From Metridium senile (Eukaryota > Cnidaria > Anthozoa > Actiniaria > Metridiidae), in the NCBI GenBank assembly GCA_949775045.1, contig OX459105.1, positions 6,431,069 through 6,495,068 of the forward strand: 64,000 nt of DNA, read 5' to 3'. Of the stretch, positions 1 through 11,508 are shown piece after piece; positions within the stretch are counted from its first letter, which is position 1; each line of letters starts with the position of its first letter. The notes beneath the pieces are model-generated. The model did no database searches, had not been told where the DNA came from, and was given only the letters and a program-made list of their open reading frames with translations. Both the position numbers and the translations under genes were made by a program.

Positions 1-129
1 GCTAAAGAGGAACCACTGGGTCGAGTCTGCCAGCCTATTAATGACCTGATGATAGATTTATAAAAATAATCGCCAACAGTGGTATCACGTGGTTTTTATT
101 AAGACTCACAATTTCTATCAACTTCAGTA

Positions 130-432
130 AACCTATTATATACAGACTAGACAAATAATAGGAAAATATTGAAGAATAATAAACTGAATAACATTAAAAT
201 TACTGCAGCTTAGTAATACACCTAACTATTTCAATTGTAAAGCGCTATATATAGTGTCACATGTATATGATATATATATATATATATATATGCAGACGAG
301 ACAAATAATAGTAAAACATTTAAGAAATAAAGAAACAATGAAGAAATGAAGAAACAAAATAAATAATAAACCTTAATAATACACCTAACTATTTTAATTG
401 TAAAGCGCTATATATAGAATGTATATAATATA
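130..432. repeat. Imperfect tandem duplication, ~165 bp unit
   Basis: The block with ACAAATAATAG and AATACACCTAACTATT and GTAAAGCGCTATATATAG occurs at about 130-268 and again at about 285-432. A short (TA)n run at 270-291 separates the copies. It lies in a KANK intron; no coding content is seen. Confidence 0.75.
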
Positions 433-451
433 AGCTCTATAAATATAATAA

Positions 452-522
<71 letters not shown>

Positions 523-523
523 C

Positions 524-564
<41 letters not shown>

Positions 565-617
565 CATTATCATTATCATTATCATTCAGTATCAGTATCA
601 GTATCATTAACATTATC

Positions 618-652
<35 letters not shown>

Positions 653-659
653 CATTAAC

Positions 660-694
<35 letters not shown>

Positions 695-806
695 CATTAT
701 CATTATCATTATCATTATCATTATCATTAACATTATCATTATCATTATCATTATCATTATCATTATCATTATCATTATCATAATCATTATCATTAACATT
801 ATTCAT
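452..806. repeat. (ATT)n / (ATTATC)n microsatellite
   Basis: About 350 bp of ATT and ATTATC hexamers with rare ATTAAC interruptions. It gives spurious Ile/Met or Asn/Asp open frames on the minus strand that are not genes. Confidence 0.97.
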
Positions 807-818
807 AATTATATTGCA

Positions 819-948
819 AAATGGCGACCAATTTGAATAACTATTGTTCTTGCTTTCGGTAGCCTCTACATGCATCGTGTTCCAAACTGTAGACTAGCTA
901 GCTAACCAGTCAAAAACAAACATAAGGTCACCATATTTCGATTCGGTA
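819..948. repeat. MITE family A, degenerate copy
   Basis: ATGGCGACCAATTTGAATAA at the left and CACCATATTTCGATTCGGT at the right resemble the arms of the better preserved copies at 2611-2768 and 22840-22987. The middle has diverged. It ends about 45 bp before a KANK acceptor. Confidence 0.65.
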
Positions 949-993
949 TATAATCTAATCATAGTATTTTGTATGTTTTGATATTTTCAACAG

Positions 994-3900
994 AGTCAGT
1001 GAGGAAGTTCTATCAGCCTGTAAGCTTTTAAATGGTCATCTTTACAAAGGAAAAGAAGTCGGTCGTGAGCAGCTGGTAAGAGCAATGTCACGCATGTCTT
1101 TTCTTTTTTTTTTATTAGATCTGGAGGGGGGGGAGGGACGGGCTGGTAGTGTTGGGGTGGGGGTCAGTTGAAAAAAAGGCAGATAGAATTTAAATGATGT
1201 ATGTAAGATTTTGTACTGCGAATTAACACGGGAAATTTTACGAAATGCAGAGGGTAGTCTACAGCGCGACGCGCAAAAGTATGACCACTTTAAATATATA
1301 TGCATACTTCTATGCACGGACTTTATGCTGCGAAACGAGATTTTAAACGCCTTATTCGGTAAAATCAGACAACTTCACATCAAATGTGTCTGTTTAAAGT
1401 ACAAACCCCCGTGCATAGAAGTATGCGAGTACATTAAATGTGGTCATTATTTTGCGCGTCGCGCTGTTAGGGTGGAATTGAATGTCTACTCAAATATTTT
1501 AGCAAAATTTCCCAGACCACCATCCTTCCCAAATATGTATATTTACGCTATATTATCGTGAACATTCCTTCCTTCATGGACATGTTGTTTTTGTACACGT
1601 AGTTTAACTTTTCAAGCGACGTCAGTATGTTAGGATCAGGGTGTTATCAATAAGACATAAAATAAATAGAAACCTAGTACGATCTTTTGTCAAAGTTCTA
1701 GATCCTGTTAAGACAATTTTATATATACTATCCATAGCCAGCGGCACATACACGTATAGCAAATATGGGTGCGTACCCGCGGACAGCTGTAAAATAATTC
1801 ATGTTTAACGCTGGCTATTTTTGGCTTTTTTCTCACGACTGCAGGTTTCTTGTATGAGTACTGTTGAAAGCAGCTGGTTTGAGTGCGTGACGTCATCGAC
1901 ATGCCGTGCTATTGCCGTGAGGAGCCATTGTAAGGTCATCAGACAGCACATACCCGTTCTCCTCGAGACATTTGTTAACCTCAAGGACAAAAATGTAAGT
2001 ACAACAGCCTTTGTATACACTGATGTAAAAATGCTTCTTACATAACCGGTAGGGGGCGAGGGAGGACTTTGATTTAAAATTCCCAACAATACTTCGACCA
2101 ATTTGTACAAAAGGCGCATTTATACAGGGATAACCTCGATAGTATTTTGTCGTACTTTGCTTGAAATTTGTGCATATTTCGACAACAAATCAAGGCTTAG
2201 CCTTTGTAAATGCTCCTTTTGTACAGAAGTGCTAGATAACTTGAAACTGGAGTATTATTCCCGCCCTTTTGATCATGAATTTTCCGAAATTAAAAGAAGC
2301 AATAATTCGTTGAATAACTATCCATGTTGTATTTTAAAATGATTCATATAGCCGGCATTTGTGTTTTATATACTATTTTCTTGTAAATTGTGATTTTTTT
2401 CATGTCGTTTCCGTTTTCGCAAAATTTTCTTCAAAATCTTGCGCGTAGAAAACAAGGACACCCATTTTTCTTTTCATATTTGGAATTAGCATTAGATTTC
2501 ACCTTAAAAAATCGTAGTTTAAAGAAAAGTTTAACATTATTTTCCAAAGTAGCCAGTCACCTTAAATCCTTCCCTCTAGCCAACCCAATGAATATTTGTT
2601 CTGATATATACACCGAATCGAAATATGGCGTCCAATTTTAACAGCTATTGTTCTTGACTGACCAGCCTCGTGTTCACGTTTAAACACAATAGCGTTTTCA
2701 CATGTGTGAGAGGCAAGCCAGTCAAGAACAAAAGTTATTAAAATTGGACGCCATATTTCGATTCGGTGTCTGTATTGTTTGTATGACAGGGAAATAACGC
2801 TCTACATTATGCCGTTACCTATGGCAACTGATATATGTATTGTTTGTATGACAGGGAAATAACGCTCTGCTTATGCCGTTACCTATGGCAACTGATATAT
2901 ATATTGTTTGTATGACAGGGAAATAACGCTCTACATTATGCCGTTACCTATGGCAACTGGAAAGTAGTGAATACTCTTCTTTCTACGCAGGGAATTAATG
3001 TGGACTTGTTCAACCAGGTTTGTATTTAATTGGTTGATTGGTTGATTGATTGGTTGATTGATTGTTGATTGATTGTTGATTGATTGATTTAGTTGTTAAT
3101 TTAATTTTTATTTTTTGTTTATTTATCAAATTTTTGATTTATTGACGAGGAAGTTTTGATTGATTGATTAGTTGGTTGAGTGATTAGTTGATTGATTGGT
3201 TAGTTGATTTAATTATTTGTTTATTATTTTGTATGTTAATTTATTTGTATATTTATTATATTAATCTATCGATGAATAAGATTGATTGATAGCGATGTCA
3301 ATCAATCAAACCATCTATCACTATCAATCAATAAATTAGCTGATTGACTTGATTGATCTTATTGCGCATGTTTAGGCTGGATATACCGCTGTGATGTTGG
3401 CATCGCTGACTGGGATGCAGAAGGAAGGATTCAAGGACATCACTCGTCGACTCTTTGAGATGGGTGACGTCAATAAAAAAGTACAAGAGGTAAGTCACGT
3501 GACAAACACGTAAACACGTCATCCTGGATAGACATGATTATATATATTTCTATTTTTTGTAATAGGAAACACGCGAAAATGATGTGTGCAGTTATAAAGC
3601 ACGCGTGGATTGACAGAACATGAGAGTGAGCTAGCCTCCTCCACAGGCGTCTCTGTGATCTAATTTGAATTTGGGTTTCCTGTGCTGCTACTAGAGAAGG
3701 ACTAGGCGCTAGTTAGGCGAGATAAAACCTCTCGAGCTCCCCCTCTCCCGCTCGTTTTTTTCCTCGCCACAGGAAACTCGATGAAAAAAGATATAAAAGA
3801 TGCCTGCGGAGGAGGCTAAGAGTAAGCGAACACTTCTCGAAAGTTTTGAAATCCACAATTACTTTTTCACTGCATACAGCACAGAAATGTACTTTTTTTT

Positions 3901-6900
3901 AAAAATACAAATTTTAATTTTAATTTTAAATTTTAACTTTTATGTTAAAACATATTTGATCAACACGCAAACGCGCGTGCCGTGTGCTCTCATAAAGCAC
4001 ACGCCTCAGCCAATGAAAATGCGTGATTTCTAATAGTTATTTTATAAAAAACATGTTAAATCCTGACGCTATAATTTAACAATATAATAATAATTAATAA
4101 TAATAATAATTATGTTTTATATAGCGTCAAAATCCTCACGTTCAACAACGCTTTACATGATTATACAGGATAATAAAGTAATTGAAAAAACGTTTTAAAA
4201 TTTTTAAGTTAAATTGTGCAATTTAGATATAAATGAACACTTTATACAACTTTAAAAATATGATGATATGACTTTATACAACATTTGTTTATATATTCCA
4301 ACTAAAATCAATTAATGCAATTCAACTCAATTCAACAACATTAGATCTTTACTATATAAAAATATTCCAAATAAAATGATAAAAACAAAGTTCTGATGTA
4401 TAATGGTGATTAGGTGATTTAAAATGCCTGCGTAAAAAGCCAAGTCTTAAGTTTGCTCTTAAAAGAAGAAAGAGAATCACACATTCTTAAATCAGCTGGG
4501 AGAGTATTCCACAACTCTGGTGCAGCAGAAGAAAAAGACCTTTTTCCATATGATTTAAGATTAAAAGGATTTTTAACCAAAAAATTTGAGGACGAAGATC
4601 TTAGAGAACGAGAAGGGACATAAGAACTGATCAGGTCACACAGGTATGAAGGGGCCATTTGATGTAATACTTTAAAAGTGAGCAAAAGTATTTTAAATTC
4701 AATGCGTTTCTCAATAGGCAGCCAGTGTAAATTATAAAGGACAGGAGTTATATGATCAGACTTTCGAGAAAAACTAACAACTCTGGCAGCTGCATTTTGA
4801 ACAAATTGAAGCTTTTGTATAGAGGATTTAGGGAGTCCATATAACAAAGAATTACAAAAATCAAGTTTGGACGAAATAAGTGCATGGACAAGAGTTTCAC
4901 AAGCACCGTGGCTGATAAATTTGCGGATCTTCCAAATGTTATGGATGTGAAAGAAACAGGATTTACAAATTGAAGTGATGTGTTCACCAAGAGACAATTG
5001 TTCATCAAATATGACCCCAATATTTCGAGCAGAGTGTGATGGAGATATGTCATAGCCAGAGATATTGAAAAGATCAATAGATGGACGAGGTCGATAGGCA
5101 TTAGATAAAACAATAATTTCAGTTTTCTCATTGTTAAGTTTTAACTTGTTTGAAAACATCCATCTGTCAATATCCCTGACACAAGCTTCGATGTTGTATT
5201 TGGCATTTTCTAACTCATTTGCAGAAAAGGTAATATAGATTTGGGTATCATCAGCATATAAGTGAAACTTCATATTATGACTGCGAACAATGTCCCCTAT
5301 AGGTGCAGTATATAAAAGAAATAAAATAGGTCCAAGGATGGATCCTTGTGGAACCCCACAGTTCAAAAATCGTGATGAAGATGAAATACCTCCTTGTACA
5401 CAGACCTGAAAACTTCTCTCATTCAAATAGGATGTAAACCATTTAAGTGCATCACCATTGATACGAAATCTGGTGGAAAGTCTATTTAACAGAAAATCAT
5501 GATTTATAGTATCGAATGCTGCAGATAGATCAAGCAAAACAAGAATAACAGAGGAGTTATTGTCAAGGGCATGTAAAATATCATTCTGCACTTTTAATAG
5601 GGCAGTTTCAACGCTATGATATTTCTTATAGGCTGATTGAAAATTCTCATGTAAGTGATTACACTCTAAGTAATCAACCAACTGAGCTGCAACGACCTTC
5701 TCAATAACTTTGGATGTAAATGATAAGTTTGAGACAGGTCGAAAACTTGAAAACTCTTCATGAGACAAAGACGCCTTTTTAATAATAGGTTTAACGATGG
5801 CCTTTTTCATGTTAGACGGAAATGTTGCTGTGTCTAAAGACAGATTAACAATTTTAGTAATTGTAGGAAGCAGGACTTCAAAACATTTTTTTAAGACAGT
5901 GCTTGGAACAGGGTCAAGATCACACGACTTTTTGGTCAAAGGAAAAATAAGCTTAGAAAGATCATCAGTAGAAATATTTTTGAAAAATGAAAAATGACTG
6001 ATGTTGGAGTTAGAATCAAGCTGTATATCTAAAGAATCTTGAGAAGAGTCAAAACTAGTTTGAATAGTTTTAACCTTATTTACGAAAAAATCAGCAAAAG
6101 AGTTTGCAAGTTCATTTGCAGAGGAACATGATGGATAGAGCGGATCTGCTTTGTTATTGATCAGTTTATCAAAAGTTGAAAATAGAATTTTTTGATTAGA
6201 TTTGTGTTCATAAATGATATTAGAGTAATATTCATTTTTAGACGATTTGATTTTTTAACTAAGTTACACTGTTGGACATATAACTGGCGATCAATAGTTA
6301 ACCGCGATTTGCGCCAAGTTCTTTCTAGTCTCCTACGTTTTATTTTCTCTGCTTTGATCTCAGGAGAATACCAGGGTGAAAAAGGGCGTAGGATTATATG
6401 GCGTGTCTTAGATGGAGCATGCTTGTCTAGTAATGAATTAAGAACAGAATTGTATTGAGTAGAAAGATCATTAAGATCATTTGATGGACAAGAAATTAAA
6501 GAAGAGTCCAAAAGACTCTCTAAAAACTGATCATAGTTTATGTTTTTAAAGTTACGGCAATTAGAAACAATGTGTTGAAAAGGTCTCTTCTTAATCGATA
6601 AATTGCCCAGAACAGCACAATGGTCAGAAATGAGAGGATCAGTAACCAGAATATCATTTATCACATAATATTCTAAATAACAACAAAACATCACATGCTG
6701 GCATGAAGAATAGTGTGAACCTTTTACACGTGTACTTTAGACTGGCCAAACACCTCTGATGCTAGCCATTAGCCGCGGGAGACTGGACATGGTCGAGCTG
6801 TTACTAGAAGCTGACAGTGATATCAATGCACAGGATAATGTAAGAAATATCTTCATATTATTGCTGTTGCTGTCGTTGTCGTCATTTTCTTTTCCTTTGT

Positions 6901-9442
6901 CATTGTTGTTGTCGTTGTTGTCGTTGTCGTTGGCACTGTTGTCATTGCTTTTGTCATCGATGTTGTTGTCATTGCTGTTTTAAAATGTCTTTGTTTTGTC
7001 GACATTACCGTTGTTATTGTCATTTTCATTTTTATAGGCACCGTTGTCATTGTTGCCATTGTCAATCAATCAATCAATCCTTACGTCATTCCATCATTCC
7101 CTCATTCCATTAATCAATGTATCAGTATTATTGCCATTGTCGTTGTCTTTGTCATCATCTTCATTGTTGTTGTTGTTGTTGTCGTTGTTGTTATTGTTAT
7201 ATCCATGATTGTTTGTTAAAACGAACAGTTCCAAAATGGCGCCTTGAGACAGTAATGATTACGGTTACTTTTAGGCATTTGCATTTGGTTTTTATTCTTT
7301 TTATGATATAGTAGCAGAGAACGTTTGTTGTCCAGGTTTTATAAAGGTTTCTTTATTTACAGTTATGATAAGGACGTATTTATAGAGTATTAATACGGGA
7401 AACAACTCTCTGGAACGACGCCATCTTGGAACTGTTGGCGATGCGACAAAAATGCTTCTGCTTGGCTTAAACTAGCCGGAAGTGCGCGCGAGAAATCACC
7501 TGGATGTGAGGTGTGATTGATACATGCTATCTATTATTTACAGGAGTGTTCTACTGCGTTGATGTGTGCTTGTGAACATGGACATACAGACATTGCACGG
7601 ATACTTCTAGCAAGACCAGACTGTAACTCAAGTGTCGAAGATAACGTAAGTATAGCAACAAGTCTCACTAGCGTAGCTAGGGGGGGAGGGGGTGTTCCCC
7701 CCTTTAAAAAAAAATAATTGCTGATATATATATAAAACAATATTAGAAATCAATTGCAATTTTTACAAATTACCATAAAAAAAGAGAAAAGAGAGAGAGA
7801 GAGAGGAAGAGAGAAATAATACAAGCAAGCAAGTAAAAAACATACGAACATATTATCTTCCTATGCATTTCGGCCTTGCAATACACTTTTCAGTATTCAA
7901 GATCAGTACCGTGTACATATTTACTCGAATAAACGCCGCCTTCGAATAAACGCCGCCTTCGAATAAGCGCCGCACGTTAACGCTAAAATGTTACTCTAGA
8001 ACAGCATTGGAAATAAATTTATATCAAAAGCTATATTCTTCAGTTCAAAGTAATAACATTTTATCGCTCGCCCATTAAGTTATCTCCCCAATATTCGTAG
8101 TTCTGATCAAGAAGGGGAAGGTGAGATCGAGAAAAATTTAATAAGCGCCGCGGCGCTTATTCGAGTAATTACGGTATTCATGATTCAACTTCTTTTGAAG
8201 CAGATGTACTCATAATTTCTTTCCGTCTTGGAATGACCTATCTTCTTTGGCGATGACAACCCTTTTTGAGCCCCTTTCAGGGAAGGGGGGGGGGGGGGGG
8301 GTGTATGCTCCCATGTTCCTTTGATCTTTCTGCATTTTCTCCCTTGTTCCCCATAAGTAAAATAACTGTGTCCCTAAAATGTTTTACCTTATGTTCCCAT
8401 GATCCCAAAAACCTATTGTTTTATCATATTTTGCGCCCTTGTTCCCTGAAAATAATTTGGCAGTGTCCTTTGTTCCCTAAAAAATAAATGCACTTGTTCC
8501 CTTGTTCCCTAAAACCCCTGGGGGGACTCCTGTTTGAAATAGATGTATAAGGTTTTTCTGATCTTGATATATGTACTAATTCCTTTTCAGGATGGAGCCA
8601 CAGCTCTTTCAATAGCGATGGATCGAAACTTTCATGATATAGCGCTGCTTATTTATGGTCATTCAAACTTTTCGTATCATGGACCAAGGAAAAAGGTATA
8701 TTGTAATATAATTTTACTAATTGGGCTTTTTGGGATGATATTTCTACATGATTGGCATTTGTTTGTGCACCTATCTATGTGTTCGTTTGTTTGTTTGTTT
8801 GTTTGTTTGTTTGTTTGTTTGTTTGTTTGTTTGTTTGTTTGTTTGTTTGTTTGTTTTTGTTTTGTTTGTTTGTCTGCCATGGGTTTGTTTGCTTGTTTGC
8901 ATGCCTATTTGTTTGTTTGTTTGTTTGTTTTATTTTGTTTTGTTTCACTGAGTGTTTCCTAGTTTGCTTCAGTTTGTTTACTTGCTTGCCTGTTCATTTG
9001 TTTCTTTTATTGTTTGTTTGCTTGTTTCTTTTATGTTTTGTTTGTTTGTCTGTGGGTTTGTTTGCTTGTTTGCTTGCCTGTTCGTTTGTTTGTTTCTTTA
9101 TTGTTTGTTTGCTTGTTTTTGTTTTGTTTGTTTGTCTGTGGGTTTGTTTGCTTGTTTGCTTGCTTGCTTACCTGTTCGTTTGTTTCTTTTATTTTTTTGT
9201 TTGTTTGTTGGTCTGTGTGCTTGCTTGGCTGGTTGTTTGTTTGCTTGTCTGTTTGTTTTATTTATTTATTTGTTTGTTTACTTTGTTTCTTTCTTGTTTT
9301 TTTTTTATATTTGTTAGTTTTGGTTTATTTTTCAACAATAAAAAACTACTCTTCTTACTCTTCTTTTCAATCATATTAATTAAAATCAAGATTTAATGTT
9401 TATCCACAGAAAACTTCCAGTTTGAGTGATTCTCTTCAGTAA
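994..9442 (+). CDS. KANK: KANK family protein, 3' part (ankyrin-repeat scaffold), partial
   Basis: Eight exons read in one frame: 994-1075, 1845-1994, 2919-3017, 3376-3489, 6741-6839, 7544-7645, 8591-8695 and 9410-9442 (TAA). All have AG/GT borders and phase-0 junctions from 1075 on. They encode 260 residues: a helical pre-ankyrin segment (SWFECVT, then [12 protein letters not shown]), followed by ankyrin repeats [62 protein letters not shown] and [18 protein letters not shown], and a short tail [12 protein letters not shown]. The order and wording match the C-terminal domain of vertebrate KANK1-4, including the long second repeat and the [12 protein letters not shown] signature. KANK proteins sit at the cell cortex; the N-terminal KN motif binds talin and the ankyrin domain binds KIF21 kinesin, linking focal adhesions to microtubules. 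The KN motif and coiled coil must lie left of the window. Family assignment is firm; which KANK paralog it is cannot be told. Confidence 0.93.
1229..1514. mobile_element. MITE with long inverted arms
   Basis: GGGAAATTTTACGAAA near 1230 pairs with TTTTAGCAAAATTTCCC near 1497-1513. An inner arm with ACAGCGCGACGCGCAAAAGT (1260-1319) pairs with 1409-1467. The loop has no recognisable ORF. Non-autonomous DNA element in a KANK intron. Confidence 0.8.
2105..2264. repeat. MITE family B copy (CTCCAGTTTC type)
   Basis: AAAAGGCGCATTTATACAGG ... CAAATCAAGGCTTAGCC ... CTTGAAACTGGAGTATTAT is shared, in either orientation, with 35696-35862 and 39430-39672. The arms are imperfectly inverted. Confidence 0.7.
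2611..2768. mobile_element. MITE family A, well preserved copy
   Basis: Terminal inverted repeats of about 50 bp. Left 2611 on starts CACCGAATCGAAATATGGCG; right ends CGCCATATTTCGATTCGGTG at 2768. Both arms also carry CAGTCAAGAACA. About 158 bp in total, immediately upstream of the triplicated KANK exon end. Confidence 0.9.
2771..2960 (+). repeat. Triplicated acceptor and 5' end of a KANK exon
   Basis: A unit of about 65 bp (TGTATTGTTTGTATGACAG acceptor plus the first ~40 bases of the ankyrin exon) occurs three times head to tail. Only the third copy (acceptor at 2916-2918) runs on into the rest of the exon and a donor. Copy 1 hits TGA soon after GGCAAC; copy 2 has lost bases in the codons after CTCTGC and is out of frame. 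The first two are decoy half-exons. Confidence 0.9.
3029..3215. repeat. GATT-rich simple repeat
   Basis: Irregular runs of TTGATTGATTGG fill most of the KANK intron 3018-3375. Confidence 0.9.
3630..3821. repeat. Short inverted-repeat element
   Basis: GCTAGCCTCCTCCACAGGCG at the left pairs imperfectly with GCCTGCGGAGGAGGCTAAG at the right. A related AGGAAGCCCA/GGAGGCTA pair occurs near 50700-50880. MITE-like, no ORF. Confidence 0.55.
4419..5939 (-). CDS. Reverse transcriptase of CR1/L2-like LINE (ORF2 C-terminal part)
   Basis: A 506-codon open frame. Visible RT blocks in order: [30 protein letters not shown] (first catalytic Asp), [13 protein letters not shown], and the catalytic [11 protein letters not shown]. 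It ends with the LINE tail [15 protein letters not shown] ... [14 protein letters not shown] ... FKSKLKTWL. This enzyme performs target-primed reverse transcription of the element's own RNA. The tail wording is typical of CR1/L2/Rex-type LINEs. The frame is really longer: upstream sequence (5940-6250) continues it without stops, joined to the endonuclease part by one frameshift. Confidence 0.93.
   Translation of the reverse strand: MTKKSCDLDPVPSTVLKKCFEVLLPTITKIVNLSLDTATFPSNMKKAIVKPIIKKASLSHEEFSSFRPVSNLSFTSKVIEKVVAAQLVDYLECNHLHENFQSAYKKYHSVETALLKVQNDILHALDNNSSVILVLLDLSAAFDTINHDFLLNRLSTRFRINGDALKWFTSYLNERSFQVCVQGGISSSSRFLNCGVPQGSILGPILFLLYTAPIGDIVRSHNMKFHLYADDTQIYITFSANELENAKYNIEACVRDIDRWMFSNKLKLNNEKTEIIVLSNAYRPRPSIDLFNISGYDISPSHSARNIGVIFDEQLSLGEHITSICKSCFFHIHNIWKIRKFISHGACETLVHALISSKLDFCNSLLYGLPKSSIQKLQFVQNAAARVVSFSRKSDHITPVLYNLHWLPIEKRIEFKILLLTFKVLHQMAPSYLCDLISSYVPSRSLRSSSSNFLVKNPFNLKSYGKRSFSSAAPELWNTLPADLRMCDSLSSFKSKLKTWLFTQAF
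6161..6694 (-). pseudogene. LINE endonuclease C-terminus, frameshifted from the RT
   Basis: Minus-strand frame with [15 protein letters not shown], the SDH motif that closes AP-endonuclease domains of LINEs, followed by a basic linker with [12 protein letters not shown]. The frame breaks at an A-run (T-run on the + strand) near 6251-6256. After a one-base shift the sequence continues [17 protein letters not shown] and on into the reverse transcriptase at 5939 without a stop. So ORF2 here has a single frameshift plus 5' truncation. Confidence 0.85.
6856..7190. repeat. GTT/GTC-rich and TCAT simple repeats
   Basis: Imperfect (GTTGTC)n, then CAATCAATCAATC and CATTCC runs, starting just after the donor of KANK exon 6741-6839. 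No coding content. Confidence 0.85.
7918..8175. mobile_element. MITE, GAATAAGCGCCGC family, copy 1
   Basis: The ends read ACTCGAATAAACGCCGCC (tandemly doubled at the left) and GCGCCGCGGCGCTTATTCGAG then TACGGTA. The inner sequence (AACAGCATTGGAAATA, ATATTCTTCAGTTCAAAGT, CTCGCCCATTAAGTTATCTC) is shared with 31105-31335 in an ENPP intron, in the same orientation. Confidence 0.88.
8275..8535. repeat. TTCCCT-phrase repeat with an 18-G run
   Basis: A G-run at about 8284-8301 is followed by many TGTTCCCTAAAA / CCCTTGTTCCC phrases and closes with AACCCCTGGGGGGACTCC. It looks like an inverted-end element with an internally reiterated phrase; compare 16419-16663 and 25912-26144. Confidence 0.55.
8779..9300. 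repeat. (GTTT)n microsatellite, degenerate 3' part
   Basis: Pure GTTT at 8781-8850, then degenerate TGTTTGCTTG. It lies in the last KANK intron. The Val/Cys/Leu/Phe-rich frames here are repeat translation. Confidence 0.97.
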
Positions 9443-9696
9443 CAGACGATGTACCTTTAACTAGGATACTGAAACAATAACACAGTTGCTTTTGTACAAA
9501 CGCGTTAGAAACAACAGTCAGCATTTCTGCAAGACGTAATTTATAATACAAAAAACTCATGTAATGTATACATATTATATCCTACTGGATATCAGCGTTC
9601 TTACCACGAAGGTTTTCAATATGGTTTTATATTAGATCATCAGTTCATAATAGTTATATATATATACTGAATTCAACAAAACGTTGTTGCAGCTTT

Positions 9697-11112
9697 ATAA
9701 GCAAGAAGTATCAAACCAAGACCGAAATGAATGCTGGTTTTGTGCTGCTAATGTATTGAAATCAGACTTGTTTTCTAAAGAATTTGAACTGATAACAAAA
9801 TGTGAGCATCAGTTCAAGCGGTGAATGGCGAACGTCGATTGCACGACCGAAAGGAACTGTGGCTCTTAATTATTTCTGTGGCAGGCGGTGTTGGACACGC
9901 CCCGCAAAGCGCTTTGGTACATTTTACTCATTAGCATCTGGATTTCAAAGTGTAAACAACTAGGTCGCTCTGTGATTCAATGGATATTAAAGCCGGGTCT
10001 TCTTCAATATTTTTGACACATGATATTCCCTATACACATAACCACGCATTCTGGAAAATCTATAGGTTTGTTGGATACACATAGAAGAGCAGTTTTATGT
10101 GCATAAGATTCTGAACTGACTGGTCGACTTCAATGGAGATTTATCTATTGTGTTATCTGCGCGGTTAAAAACTCATAAATAGCGAGCAAGGTATGTTTTA
10201 TTCACGCGCGCTTTTATTCAGTTTCAAAGCACCAAGCCAATAGCGAAATGACTGCTGGTTATGCTGGTAATGTATTGATATAAGACTTGTTATTTAAAGG
10301 CGCAGTATCGACCGGGATGCTTTGCGTGCCTCGCCCTAATTTCGTGTATCACGAAATTATCAAAGTTCATAATGCCTTCTCAATCCAAATAATCCTAAGT
10401 AATCCTGCTAATATCTCAATACATTTCACTGTATTTAAGTTCTCTATGTATTTTACAACATCTGTGCCGCAATATTTTGTATATTTTCCGTAAATAGATG
10501 TAAATAACAAGCTTTGATGTTTGAGTAGATTACAATCAACTCGGCCGCTTCGCAGGCATCTCATTCCGATCCACGGACTAGCAGTTCAAATATGCCATAG
10601 AGATGCTCAGACGAGACGATAATATACTATGGACATTAAAAATACTTATTAACTTTATATTTGGAGCTCAACGTTCTTAAACATATTTTTACTACAACGA
10701 TTGCTTAATTATAACAAAGCGGACAAATCGAGTTGATCAATATCGTTACTTTGATAATACAACAGAAATACACATAACATACCATGCCCAATCCTTTATT
10801 ATATTCACCGCATACTATTACACGATAGTTTTCTTCTCAGGGATGCATTTAAGGATATTCAGAAACACTCAAAGGTTCGTCGAAAGAGTTCGCTAATTTC
10901 ATGTATGTTGATATGTGATATTTTTCGTATCTCCGTACGGCCATGGACTTTGAACTCACGCGGTTTTTGGCCAATTAGAGAGCGCCATTTAACAATAACG
11001 CTATTTCAAAACAAAAACAAACGGCCGCAAAGCATCCCGGTCGATACTGGGCCTTTAAATACATTTAATACCAGCACAAAACCAGAATTCATTTCGGTCT
11101 CGGCTTGATGTA
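9697..11112. mobile_element. Inverted-repeat DNA element with a nested duplicate
   Basis: The right end (11030-11112: GCATCCCGGTCGATACTGGG ... GAATTCATTTCGGTCTCGG) is the inverse of 10227-10330 (CGAAATGACTGCTGG ... GTATCGACCGGGATGC). It is also the inverse of a second, outer partial copy at 9715-9775 (CGAAATGAATGCTGGTTTTG). No transposase frame is seen between them. Immediate 3' flank of KANK. Confidence 0.7.
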
Positions 11113-11150
11113 TATGTTGTTTTAACTGCGTCAACGGTTTGTCAGTCAAT

Positions 11151-11407
11151 GTATATACACCTATTTCAATTAACGTTGTCCATCTGGAATGGTTGATCTG
11201 AGACCGATAGGAATTGTGGGGGCTCGTTAAACTGCAAATGCACTACTATAACATTGCTTTACTTCTGAAATACTGTTATCTGTAATTCAGCACCATTCAA
11301 GTGTGATTAAAACAATGCATTTTTAATTTAATGAACTCCCACAATTCCTATCGGTCTCAGATCAACCATTCCAGATGGACAACGTTAATTGAAATAGGTG
11401 TATACAC
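11151..11407. mobile_element. MITE with ~68 bp perfect-looking arms
   Basis: GTATATACACCTATTTCAATTAACG at the left, continuing through TTGATCTGAGACCGATAGG, is mirrored by CCTATCGGTCTCAGATCAA ... AATTGAAATAGGTGTATAC at the right. The spacer is about 120 bp. The end motif CACCTATTTCAA recurs in the degenerate tandem repeats at 45310-45760. Confidence 0.9.
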
Positions 11408-11508
11408 TACTAGACCATATCATATACAGTCATTTGAAAAAACATTGTCGCCGACCGGCACGTGTAAAAATCATTGAAGCAATACATTTTTAGCACGCGC
11501 TATAGAAA

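Larger units (their letters stand above)
4100..6694 (-). mobile_element. CR1/L2-like non-LTR retrotransposon, 5'-truncated
   Basis: Antisense to KANK inside intron 3490-6740. It holds the end of an apurinic-type endonuclease domain (6694 downwards, with the catalytic SDH in DPLISDH), a linker, a full reverse transcriptase and the C-terminal tail, ending at a stop at 4419. A short 3' region follows that runs into a TAATAA-rich tail near 4080-4110, as is usual for CR1/L2 elements. The 5' break is close to 6694. Confidence 0.93.

Noticed and set aside
5797..5997. Plus-strand ORF inside the LINE
   Set aside because: Antisense shadow of the reverse transcriptase.
8752..9396. Long open frames rich in Val/Cys/Leu/Phe
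   Set aside because: Translation of a (GTTT)n array; open in three frames with no domain and inside a KANK intron.
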